Assembly (NCBI RefSeq): GCF_900637185.1
Contig: NZ_LR134352.1
Coordinates: 2,346,001-2,410,000, forward strand
Source: Nocardia asteroides
GTDB taxonomy: Bacteria; Actinomycetota; Actinomycetes; Mycobacteriales; Mycobacteriaceae
Reading direction: 5' to 3'
DNA: 64,000 bases
Made by a program: the position numbers and the translations under genes. Numbering within the stretch: the first letter of the stretch is position 1; each line of letters opens with the position of its first letter. The notes under the pieces were generated by a model that was not told where the DNA came from, ran no database searches, and saw nothing but the letters and a program-made list of their open reading frames with translations. Shown piece by piece: positions 25,394 to 32,585 of this stretch.

Positions 25394-25926
25394 CCGACAA
25401 CACCGCTACCGACCAGACCCCCACCGACACCGACACCCGAGGCGAGGTGGTTTGCCCGATCGAGGTCGGCGACGAGGTAACGGGCCTCAACAACCGCACT
25501 TGGCGCGGCGTTGTGCTCCAGGTTTTCGACCACCACGTTCCCGAGTGTGTGATCGAAACCGACACCGGCGGGAGAGGTTTCGCCGCCCCGTGGTCGCTTG
25601 TGCCTGCACACCAGGACCCCTCGGCGCAGTGGCTCGATCGGATGCGCGCCTACCGGGATGCCAAACGCGACGAAGCGCTCGACCGGCTTCGCAGTGACCA
25701 GGAAGAACTCGCCGAAGCGGCGGAAACCCTCGCCGAGCGCCTGACTGAGATCGCGGCCACGCTGCGCACGGGCCGCTTCCGCGACCCTGAGGACGAGGAT
25801 CCCATCGAGCACGAGGGAACCAGCATCGATGACGGTCTCGGCCATCTCGCCGAAACCCGGCAGAACCTCATCGACAGCGGCCTGCTCTCACCCCCGGAGA
25901 TCCGGCAGTACCTCGACTTCGACTGA
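25390..25926 (+). CDS. Hypothetical protein with coiled-coil segment, 178 aa
   Basis: A 178-residue acidic protein with AAGGAGG at 8 bp before the ATG. Residues about 17-75 form a beta-rich part (VCPIEVGDEVTGLNNRTWRG, VVLQVFDHHVPECVIETD), perhaps a small barrel. Residues about 80-130 are a probable coiled coil (AYRDAKRDEALDRLRSDQEE, LAEAAETLAERLTEIAATL). Not recognised. It lies between the VWA gene and further small genes in the same direction and is probably part of the same transcription unit. Confidence 0.7.
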   Translation: MTDNTATDQTPTDTDTRGEVVCPIEVGDEVTGLNNRTWRGVVLQVFDHHVPECVIETDTGGRGFAAPWSLVPAHQDPSAQWLDRMRAYRDAKRDEALDRLRSDQEELAEAAETLAERLTEIAATLRTGRFRDPEDEDPIEHEGTSIDDGLGHLAETRQNLIDSGLLSPPEIRQYLDFD

Positions 25927-25991
25927 ACCGGTCATAGCTCGACGGATGGCACAAGCGCGGGCGAATCAACCTGCTGAGTCGACTCGAACCC

Positions 25992-26162
25992 GCCGCCGTA
26001 CGCGCCATACGCGCCACCTAAACCCCGGGTGCCCCGGGCGCGCAGCACGCCCCCGGGGCACCCGGACCGGGCCGACATCGGCCACCGGCGCGGCCCAACC
26101 ATCACCCACCCCGCCCACCCCGTCCCGCACCCCGGGGCGGCAACCACACAGGAGACACCGTG
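25992..26162 (+). repeat. Diverged direct repeat, copy 2
   Basis: This is the second copy of 25231-25393, including a fossil of the VWA 3' end (GCCGCCGTACGCGCC ... CACCTAA), the imperfect hairpin and a leader ending in GGAG before a GTG start. It implies that the gene at 25390 sits between the two copies of a duplicated segment. Confidence 0.75.
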
Positions 26163-26471
26163 ACCGATCCCGCGATTCCCACCACCGCCGCGCTCGACGC
26201 GATCTACGTGATCGCCAACGCCGTCACCGGCGACCAGTTCGTCATCTACGGACTCGGACCGCACGACGAGCGCGGCATGTACACCGTGGCGCACGTGACC
26301 GGCGGCACCGGCGGCTACGCCGCCCCGCGTATCCACCTCGTGCACCCCGACGACATCGCCGCCTACGCCGCCGGTGCCGCCGACCGATTGCGCCGGGGTG
26401 CGCACGGGCACGCCGCGACGGTGTGGCTCGACCGCACCACCGGCCCCCTGCACGCGCGCCTGACTCGATGA
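26160..26471 (+). CDS. Hypothetical protein, 103 aa
   Basis: A GTG-initiated 103-residue protein with AGGAG upstream. It is beta-rich (AIYVIANAVTGDQFVIYGLG) and ends with a basic helix (AADRLRRGAHGHAATVWLDR). The start MTDPAIPTT resembles the MTDNTATDQT start of the gene at 25390, probably because the leader and start region were duplicated together. Function not recognised; no membrane segment. Confidence 0.55.
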   Translation: MTDPAIPTTAALDAIYVIANAVTGDQFVIYGLGPHDERGMYTVAHVTGGTGGYAAPRIHLVHPDDIAAYAAGAADRLRRGAHGHAATVWLDRTTGPLHARLTR

Positions 26472-26511
26472 ACCCGCCAGCACCCCAACCGAACCCGAAC
26501 AGGAGCACCTC

Positions 26512-26859
26512 ATGAAAGACACTCGCACCCACGACGAGGACGGCGTCATCAAACCGGGAGCCAAACTCAGCGGCAACGCCTACGTCGTGGTGAGGCTGCG
26601 CGACCGCGACCACCCGCCCGGCCGGATCCTGCTGGTACGCAACCCGCGCCGCTGCCACCACGGCTACACCCTCTGCGTCGAGTGCGCCGACAGCTGGGAA
26701 CTCGACCACCACGTGGACTACGAGCTGACCGGCGGCGGGCGACGGCTACGCGAGGCCCTCGACACCCAGCGTGCCGCACCCACGAGCAACGAGCCCGCCG
26801 AGGACGACACCGGCGAGCCCGGCACCGATACGGCCGACTCGTCGCTGGCGCACCCGTGA
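26512..26859 (+). CDS. Hypothetical protein with CxxC-type motif, 115 aa
   Basis: A 115-residue protein with AGGAG 7 bp before the ATG. The central part RRCHHGYTLCVECADSW has two histidines and three cysteines (C-HH, CVEC) that could bind zinc. The C-terminus is acidic and disordered (EPAEDDTGEPGTDTADS). Not recognised. It is co-directional with the MoxR operon. Confidence 0.6.
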   Translation: MKDTRTHDEDGVIKPGAKLSGNAYVVVRLRDRDHPPGRILLVRNPRRCHHGYTLCVECADSWELDHHVDYELTGGGRRLREALDTQRAAPTSNEPAEDDTGEPGTDTADSSLAHP

Positions 26860-27180
26860 CCGACTCGGGCGTCGAGTCCGCGCGACTCGCGCGCCACAGT
26901 GCCCGCGGCGAGGCCGCCGGCGCGAGGCGCCCTCGCATCTCTTGAGCTGAATGATGCGAGGCGAATTCCATTCGCGCCGAGGCCATTACGGAATCGGACG
27001 AGAGGAATTCGGGACCGGAACCAATTTCGACATTCCGCTTGACATCACACGCCCTATCGAGCGGTCATGGAAACCGGAACGGCACCGACCACCCGGGGAA
27101 ATCGCCCCGATCGGTGCGCATCCCGTCCCCACCCAGGGACGTCACGAATTCACCAAACCCATTTGTTGGAAGGAAATCCC
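26860..27180. other. Intergenic leader of the triple winged-helix gene
   Basis: A 321-bp gap. It contains a weak dyad CTCGCATC ... GATGCGAG and a TTGACA hexamer at 27039-27044 that could be a -35 element, although no good -10 lies 17 bp downstream. GC content dips locally around 26950-27060. Nothing with coding character was seen. Confidence 0.35.
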
Positions 27181-28329
27181 ATGTCGAAAACCAAGAACGC
27201 CGCCGTGGCCACGGAAACGGCCGCACCCGCCCCGGAACACGGTTCGCGGTCGGGTGTCGTGCCGGTGCTGCGCCGCGACAGCATCCGGGCGTTGTGGGCG
27301 GCGCTGCGGGCCCACCCCGACAGCACCACCGCCGCGCTGGCCGACATCGCCGGGATCGGCCTGTCGACCGCGCGGCGTCTGCTGGCTCAGTGGGAAACCG
27401 CCGGGTGCGCACAGTCGCACACCGACCCCGAATCGCCCCGGGCCGCCAAGACCTGGACCCAGGGCACGGGCGCACCCGCCACCATCGAACCGGACCCGGC
27501 CCCCGCCGCGCCCGCCGACACGGACCCGGCCGAACCCGCCACGCCGGAACCGGTTTCGCCGGAGACGGCCGAACCGGTCGCATCGTCTCCCGAAACCCCC
27601 GAGCCCGCACCTGAACCCGCCACCGTGACGGCGGCGGAAGTGCCCGCGCTGCACAGCGCCGAGGCACGGGCGCTGTGGGAGGCGCTGGAAACCCACCCCG
27701 CCAGCACCACCGCCGAGCTGGCGCAACTCGCAGTCATCGGGACCATTCCCGTGCGGCATCTGCTGACCGAGTGGGAACTCGCCGGGGCCGTGTGGGCGGC
27801 CACCGATCCGAGCAAGCCTCGGGCCGGGAAGCGCTGGACCGCCGGGGCGAAACCCGAACCGGCCCCGGCCGCGCCCGCCGTGACCGAAGTGGCGGACACC
27901 GCACCGGCCGAACCGGATCCCGCACCGGCCGAACCGGCGACCCCGGAACCGGTTGTGCCCGAACCGGCCGCGCCTGCCGAGCAGGCGGCCCCGGCCGACC
28001 CCGCGCCCGACACCACGGCGGAGATGGCGGTAGGTGCCCCCACGGGCGACGAACCCGCCACCGTGGCCCCGGAACCCCCGGCGGCGGCCGACAACACGGC
28101 TACGGCGGACGAGGAGTCGACGGTGGAACGCCTGCCCGCCGGTGCGCTGCGGGGACAGGTCGAGGACTTCCTGCACGAAAACCCCGGAAAGGAGTTCACC
28201 CCACACCAGATCGGTAAAGCCCTGGCCCGCTCCAGCGGCGCGGTCCACAACGCCCTGGTCAAGTTGACCGATGGCGGGACCGCACGCCAGACCAGCACGG
28301 CCCCCAAGAAATTCACCCTCGCGTCCTGA
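27181..28329 (+). CDS. Triple winged-helix protein with Pro/Ala linkers
   Basis: A 382-residue protein with three winged-helix-like modules separated by long Ala/Pro/Glu linkers. Module 1 is about 31-95 (IRALWAALRAHPDSTTAALA). Module 2 is about 158-222 (ARALWEALETHPASTTAELA) and is a clear repeat of module 1. Module 3 is the C-terminal about 65 residues (LRGQVEDFLHENPGKEFTPH, IGKALARSSGAVHNALVKL), homologous to the N-terminal module of the MoxR ATPase at 22168. GGAAGGAAATCCC precedes the ATG. It probably binds DNA or acts as an adaptor for the MoxR complex. No enzyme motif is visible. Confidence 0.78.
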   Translation: MSKTKNAAVATETAAPAPEHGSRSGVVPVLRRDSIRALWAALRAHPDSTTAALADIAGIGLSTARRLLAQWETAGCAQSHTDPESPRAAKTWTQGTGAPATIEPDPAPAAPADTDPAEPATPEPVSPETAEPVASSPETPEPAPEPATVTAAEVPALHSAEARALWEALETHPASTTAELAQLAVIGTIPVRHLLTEWELAGAVWAATDPSKPRAGKRWTAGAKPEPAPAAPAVTEVADTAPAEPDPAPAEPATPEPVVPEPAAPAEQAAPADPAPDTTAEMAVGAPTGDEPATVAPEPPAAADNTATADEESTVERLPAGALRGQVEDFLHENPGKEFTPHQIGKALARSSGAVHNALVKLTDGGTARQTSTAPKKFTLAS

Positions 28330-28348
28330 CAACTGGGCGATGCCGGAA

Positions 28349-28373
28349 TCCCCGGAGGGCTTAGCTCCGGGGA
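28349..28373. terminator. Hairpin after the triple winged-helix gene
   Basis: A 9-bp stem (TCCCCGGAG at 28349-28357, complement at 28365-28373) with loop GGCTTAG, 20 bp after the stop. Confidence 0.5.
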
Positions 28374-28420
28374 GTCCGACACCGCCCTCTCAATCTAACC
28401 CCTGAGAAAGGTGCTCGACT

Positions 28421-28894
28421 ATGTACTCCACCCCAACCCCCAAGGTCCTCGCCTCGGCTCTGTACCAGGTGTACGCCGAGTCCAGCCACGCCCCCGACAG
28501 CCTCGAGCTGTGGATCGCCATCGCCGACAAGGCCGTGCGGGAGCTGCAAATGCCGGTGCTGGTGTCGCTGGTGCCGTGGGTGCCGATCGCGCTGCGCTAC
28601 GAGAAGGTGACCACCGACGGCGAGTTCTTCCCGCACACCGGGTCGGTGCGGATCATGACCGGCCCGCTGACCGGCACCCTGTACCGCGACGCGGAGACCG
28701 CCGCCCGCGAGGTGGTCGTGGCCACCCTGAACGAGCTGATCGACCACGGCACCACCAGCGACGACAACAGCGGCGACAGCGGCGGCGGTGAGCAGATCGA
28801 CGGCGCGCCCACGCCGTTGCCGTCGTGGCGGTTCCGCGACAAGGGGACCCCGCCCGCGTTCACCCCGCGCGCGGTGCCCCCGCTCATCTCCTGA
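28421..28894 (+). CDS. Hypothetical protein, 157 aa
   Basis: A 157-residue protein. A helical N-terminus (VLASALYQVYAESSHAPDSL), a hydrophobic segment (VLVSLVPWVPIALRY) and a disordered acidic/Gly-rich part (TTSDDNSGDSGGGEQ) are visible. Not recognised. GAGAAAGG lies upstream of the ATG. It is the last plus-strand gene before a strong bidirectional terminator. Confidence 0.6.
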   Translation: MYSTPTPKVLASALYQVYAESSHAPDSLELWIAIADKAVRELQMPVLVSLVPWVPIALRYEKVTTDGEFFPHTGSVRIMTGPLTGTLYRDAETAAREVVVATLNELIDHGTTSDDNSGDSGGGEQIDGAPTPLPSWRFRDKGTPPAFTPRAVPPLIS

Positions 28895-28912
28895 CCCGCC
28901 TACCCGCTGAAA

Positions 28913-28953
28913 CGGCCCGTGGTGCCGAGCATTCCGCTCGGCACCACGGGCCG
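28913..28953. terminator. Strong bidirectional terminator
   Basis: An 18-bp perfect stem (28913-28930 with 28936-28953; arms include GTGGTGCCGAGC) and loop ATTCC, followed by CTTTCTG. It lies between convergent genes 28421-28894 and 28984-30435. Confidence 0.8.
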
Positions 28954-28983
28954 CTTTCTGTGCGCTGTGCGGGACGGCGCGGG

Positions 28984-30435
28984 CTACTTGCTGCGGTCGA
29001 TGGCCTGGGTGATCCAGTCGGTCAGCACGGGGGCGGCGGTGGTGTATCCGGTGGCGTCGAACGCGCCCGTGTGGCCGTCCTGGGCGGCCGGAACGGCGGT
29101 CCCCGTGCCGGTGGCGCTGTCCGCTGTGCCCGTTCCGGCGGTGGTGGCGGTGTAGGTGTTGGTCAGGGTGGGGAACTGCTGGCCGGTGAACGCTGCGGCG
29201 GCGGCGGAGACGAGATCGGCGGCGACCGGTGCCAGCTCGGTCAGAGTCAGCACGGCCGCCACCGGGTCACCATCGGCGAGGAATTCCACGGCGGTCCAGG
29301 CGATCTCCTGCGCGCGGCCGACATCGGTGGCGATGCGGGAGATGTCGAGTCCGGCCAGGACACCGACGATCTCGGCGGCGATCGTCGCGACCCCGGTGGT
29401 GTCCAGCGGCGCGGCCAGCGCCAGAGCCCGCGCGATCAGGCGCAGGTCGAGTCCATCGGCCAGCTCGACCAGCGGGGCGAACTGGTTGTTGAGGTCACCG
29501 GAGACGCGGTGTACGCCGCGCACGTCGGCGGCGGTGACCAGTCCGGGTAGTTGGGCGAGGTCGGCCACGATCGCGGGCACGTTCGCGGTGAAGCTGGCGA
29601 GTCCGTTCAGCACGGTGACTACCTGGGCCAGAACCTGGGACACGCTGATCTGCCCGGTCGAGGACGAGCCGATGCTGATGGTCGGTGTGCTCGTCGTGGG
29701 GGCGGGGAGTCTCGTTGTGGTGGTAGGGGAGGTGGCGTCGGTCGGAGCCGAGCCGGACGTGGCGGTGGCCGAGGTGGCGGTGGTGAGGGCGCGGCTCACC
29801 GCGGCGAGGACGGGCGAGGACTCGGCGGTGGTCGAGCAGTAGCTGTCACCGTCGAGGCACAGCGTGCGGACCCGATCGGTCAGCTCGCCGAAGCCCTTCG
29901 TGCGTGGCCCGGTGACACCCTGCCCAGAGACCGGGGTACCGAGCTGGGCGGTGGTGGAGTCGCGGCGCGGGTCCGAGACGAGCGCGACAGCGACGACCCG
30001 AGAGGCCGGAATCGGACCCCCTCGATTGCCGAGGGTGGTGGCGAGGTCGCCGGTGACCTCGGCGCCCTGGCCGTAGCCGGCCAAAACGACTCGGGTGTCC
30101 GAGCACAGCCCCTTCATCCCCGCGGAGAGGTCCGCGCCGCTCACCGAACCCGCGCCGGTGGAGGGCGCGAGCGTACGGACCTCGATGTCGGTGCCGTAAC
30201 GCGTCGTCAGGGACTCCCCGAGCTGGGTGAGGATCCCGTTCGTGCTTTGCCCGATGGTAGGGGTCGTCTCGTAGGTGCCCGGTGCCAGCAGCGCGGTCCA
30301 GCGCGGGCACTTGGTACCGGTGCGGTCGGGTGTGGGTTCTGCGGCGGCGACACCGGCTGTCACAGTGGTCGCGGCGATGACCGCGCACAACGCCGCGTGG
30401 GCGTTGCGGCGGAGCTGGGAGCTGTTGCGGTGCAT
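28984..30435 (-). CDS. Exported cutinase-like protein lacking catalytic Ser and His
   Basis: A 483-residue protein with a signal peptide (ALCAVIAATTVTAGVAAA). The cutinase-like fold is seen from CPRWTALLAPGTYE; the nucleophile elbow reads LAGYGQGAEV with Gly122 (GGC) instead of Ser. The C-terminal triad segment LCLDGDSYCSTTAESS keeps the disulfide and Asp but shows no His. It is therefore a probable pseudoenzyme. A Thr/Ser/Pro-rich linker (about 220-260) leads to a long helical tail ending QAIDRSK. It is the last gene of the leftward transfer operon and may shape or bind the donor envelope. Confidence 0.8.
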   Translation of the reverse strand: MHRNSSQLRRNAHAALCAVIAATTVTAGVAAAEPTPDRTGTKCPRWTALLAPGTYETTPTIGQSTNGILTQLGESLTTRYGTDIEVRTLAPSTGAGSVSGADLSAGMKGLCSDTRVVLAGYGQGAEVTGDLATTLGNRGGPIPASRVVAVALVSDPRRDSTTAQLGTPVSGQGVTGPRTKGFGELTDRVRTLCLDGDSYCSTTAESSPVLAAVSRALTTATSATATSGSAPTDATSPTTTTRLPAPTTSTPTISIGSSSTGQISVSQVLAQVVTVLNGLASFTANVPAIVADLAQLPGLVTAADVRGVHRVSGDLNNQFAPLVELADGLDLRLIARALALAAPLDTTGVATIAAEIVGVLAGLDISRIATDVGRAQEIAWTAVEFLADGDPVAAVLTLTELAPVAADLVSAAAAAFTGQQFPTLTNTYTATTAGTGTADSATGTGTAVPAAQDGHTGAFDATGYTTAAPVLTDWITQAIDRSK

Positions 30436-30465
30436 GGTGTGTTCTCCGTTCAGGTGAGGGACTGG

Positions 30466-31473
30466 TCAGGACGCGGCGCGGGAGTCGTCGTGGGCGGACG
30501 TGGGTCTGCGGGCGGCGTAGAAGTCGTCGCCGCTCCACCGGTAGGGCGAGACCTGGACGGGCTCGTTGAAGGTCGGCGCGTGCACCATCTGGCCCGCGCC
30601 GAGATAGATCCCGACGTGATGGACGTCGGCGGCAGTGCCGTAGAAGACGAGATCGCCCGGGACGAGCTGGTCCTCGGATACCGGTGTGCCGGTGTGGACC
30701 TGGTCGTAGGTGGTGCGGGGAATGGAGATGCCTGCGGCGCGGTAGGCGGCTTGGGTGAGTCCGGAGCAGTCCCAGCCGCCGTTCACCTCGGGCCCGTTGC
30801 CACCCCACACATACGGCAAGCCGAGTTGCGCGCAGGCGAACGAGATCACCTGCGCGGCTGTCGGGTTCGTCGGTGAGGTGGTGTCGCAGTCGCCGCCGGA
30901 GGTGTCGGGCGTGGTGGTCCGGTAGCGGGCGGCCTGGTCGAGGACGTCGCGCACGTACCAGTCGGCGTGGTTGTAGGCGAAGATCGCGCTGTACATGTCG
31001 GCGGGCGCACCGGAGTCGCACAGGTAGAACGCGGCGGCGTGGATGGCGTCGGAGGGGTTGTAGCGCGAGGGCGGATTCGCGCCACCAGCGGGCAGGGGAT
31101 GGCGCGAGACAACGGAGTCGAACGTCGGGGCGAGGAACTGCATCGGTCCACCGGCCCCGGAGGCGTTTTCGCCCGAGGAGACGCCGGGCAGGGTGGAGCG
31201 GCCGTGGTCGGTTTCGATCTTGCCGATCGCGGCGAGCACGCTCCAGTCCAGGCCGGGGCAGTCTCCGGCGGCGGCTTGGTAGAGCACGAGCATCTCGGCC
31301 GGGATGTCTTGCTGTGCTTCGGTGCTCGGGGTCGAGCCGGTGCCGGTCGAGGCTCCCGGGGTAGGTGCGGTGAGCGACTGGTCGAACACCACGATGGCGC
31401 TGACCACGGTCGCGATGACGACCGTGAGGAACACGAACGCGCCGAACCCTGCCCCGAGCGCCTTGACCAGCAT
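30466..31473 (-). CDS. Bifunctional peptidoglycan hydrolase (transglycosylase + NlpC/P60)
   Basis: A 335-residue protein with an N-terminal transmembrane helix (FGAFVFLTVVIATVVSAIVV). A lytic transglycosylase-like domain (about 70-200) has the catalytic Glu in AAIGKIETDHG, and GPMQFLAPTF. An NlpC/P60 endopeptidase domain (about 215-320) has Cys in GGWDCSGLTQ, His in DVHHVGIYLG and the YVWGG start. This is the VirB1-like wall-opening enzyme of Gram-positive type IV secretion. Start ATG 31473 follows the replication-relaxation gene by 7 bp. Confidence 0.9.
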   Translation of the reverse strand: MLVKALGAGFGAFVFLTVVIATVVSAIVVFDQSLTAPTPGASTGTGSTPSTEAQQDIPAEMLVLYQAAAGDCPGLDWSVLAAIGKIETDHGRSTLPGVSSGENASGAGGPMQFLAPTFDSVVSRHPLPAGGANPPSRYNPSDAIHAAAFYLCDSGAPADMYSAIFAYNHADWYVRDVLDQAARYRTTTPDTSGGDCDTTSPTNPTAAQVISFACAQLGLPYVWGGNGPEVNGGWDCSGLTQAAYRAAGISIPRTTYDQVHTGTPVSEDQLVPGDLVFYGTAADVHHVGIYLGAGQMVHAPTFNEPVQVSPYRWSGDDFYAARRPTSAHDDSRAAS

Positions 31474-31480
31474 CGTCAGC

Positions 31481-32524
31481 TCACCAGGACTCGTAGGTCG
31501 GTGGCTGTGGGGGTGGCGGGGACAGAGTGACGATGCCGCTCTGCGGTGCCCAGCCCGGGTCGGGTTCGCTGTCGGGCTCGGGTGGGGTGCGCCGGGGCCA
31601 CGCGGTGGCGAGCTGGTGTAGGTGTCGCCTTCGAGAGCCGTTGGCGGCGTTGGCGGCGTTGGCGTCCAGGGGCAGCCAGACCTGGTCGGCGGGACTGGCC
31701 TCAAGGGTGGGGGCGAGGAGTTCGGCGGCGGCGGTGGCCACGGGCACGGCCTCGGGGTCGGGGAGCCGTTCCCAGGTCCGGTGCAGCGCCGCGCGGGCTT
31801 TGGTCTCGCGGGCGACGCTCGGCACCCAGAGCAGCACGGGGGCGACGACGCCGGTGGTGCGAGCTAGTTCGGCGTAGCCGGTGAGTTTCGCCGCAACCCG
31901 CGACAGCGCCGTGGTGCTCTCCAGGTCGTACTCGAGATAGAAGTCGAGCACATCCTCGGCGTGGGCGTAGCGGCCGAAGGCGTCGGGGCGGGCGAGGTCG
32001 CCCCACAAACGCTCGCAGCGGGTCTGCGACCACCATGCCTGGACCTGGGCGGGGTTGCCGCGCTGGTCGAGGGCGGGGTGGGTGATCAGGGCGGTGAACC
32101 ATTCGGCGACGCCGAGGGTGTGGGTCAGGTGCAGGCTGTGGCCGATGGCGAGGGCACGCTGATGCTGGTAGCCCAGCTCGCGCACCGTGATCCCGGCTTC
32201 CGCGGCGAGCACGCCTGCCCCGGCCGGTGCGAGTACCCAGTGCATCGGCGCGCTGCCCTCGGTGCGCCATGGCCGGAAACGGTCCACGACGCCGTAGCGG
32301 TGCAGCAGGTTCAGTCGCCGCAGCGCGATGGGCTGAGTGGGGAAGGCCAGGCTGGTGAGCTGGTTGGTGGTCAGGACGCGGTGCTCGTGCAGCATCCGCA
32401 GGATCCAGCGGTCGCGCTCGGTCAACCGGGAGACGAGCGCGGTGCTGTCGAGCGGCCGGGGCCGGGTCCGGTTGTCGGGGCGGGGACGCCGGTTGTCTGC
32501 CTGCTGGGCGGGACGGGAGAGCAT
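31481..32524 (-). CDS. Replication-relaxation family protein
   Basis: A 347-residue protein matching the Replic_Relax family found on Gram-positive plasmids and conjugative elements. A winged helix lies at about 30-90 (LTERDRWILRMLHEHRVLTT, RRLNLLHRYGVVDRFRP). A conserved core follows (HSLHLTHTLGVAEWFTAL; ARPDAFGRYAHAEDVLDFYL), containing acidic and His residues. The family is linked to plasmid replication and DNA relaxation, so this is the best candidate for the element's initiator/relaxase-like protein and for binding the iterons at 36949-37171; that link is inferred. Start ATG 32524. Confidence 0.82.
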   Translation of the reverse strand: MLSRPAQQADNRRPRPDNRTRPRPLDSTALVSRLTERDRWILRMLHEHRVLTTNQLTSLAFPTQPIALRRLNLLHRYGVVDRFRPWRTEGSAPMHWVLAPAGAGVLAAEAGITVRELGYQHQRALAIGHSLHLTHTLGVAEWFTALITHPALDQRGNPAQVQAWWSQTRCERLWGDLARPDAFGRYAHAEDVLDFYLEYDLESTTALSRVAAKLTGYAELARTTGVVAPVLLWVPSVARETKARAALHRTWERLPDPEAVPVATAAAELLAPTLEASPADQVWLPLDANAANAANGSRRRHLHQLATAWPRRTPPEPDSEPDPGWAPQSGIVTLSPPPPQPPTYESW

Positions 32525-32585
32525 CGGTGGCACAACCTTTCTCGGAACGAACAGACGGGCGGTGGCGGAGCTGTCGGTGGTCGGG

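Noticed and set aside
21877-25845. Long minus-strand frames (605 and 701 codons) opposite the MoxR and VWA genes
   Set aside because: Gly/Arg-rich repetitive translations mirroring the Ala/Pro-rich plus-strand genes; no ribosome binding site or motif.
25975-25995. TCGACTCGAACCC resembling a tRNA T-arm and thus a possible left attachment site
   Set aside because: There is no stem partner and no further match to the tRNA-Arg 3' half; it is part of the duplicated VWA-end segment.
27142-28382. Minus-strand frames opposite the triple winged-helix gene
   Set aside because: Gly/Arg- or Ser/Ala-rich shadows without motifs; the plus-strand gene has clear repeated domains.
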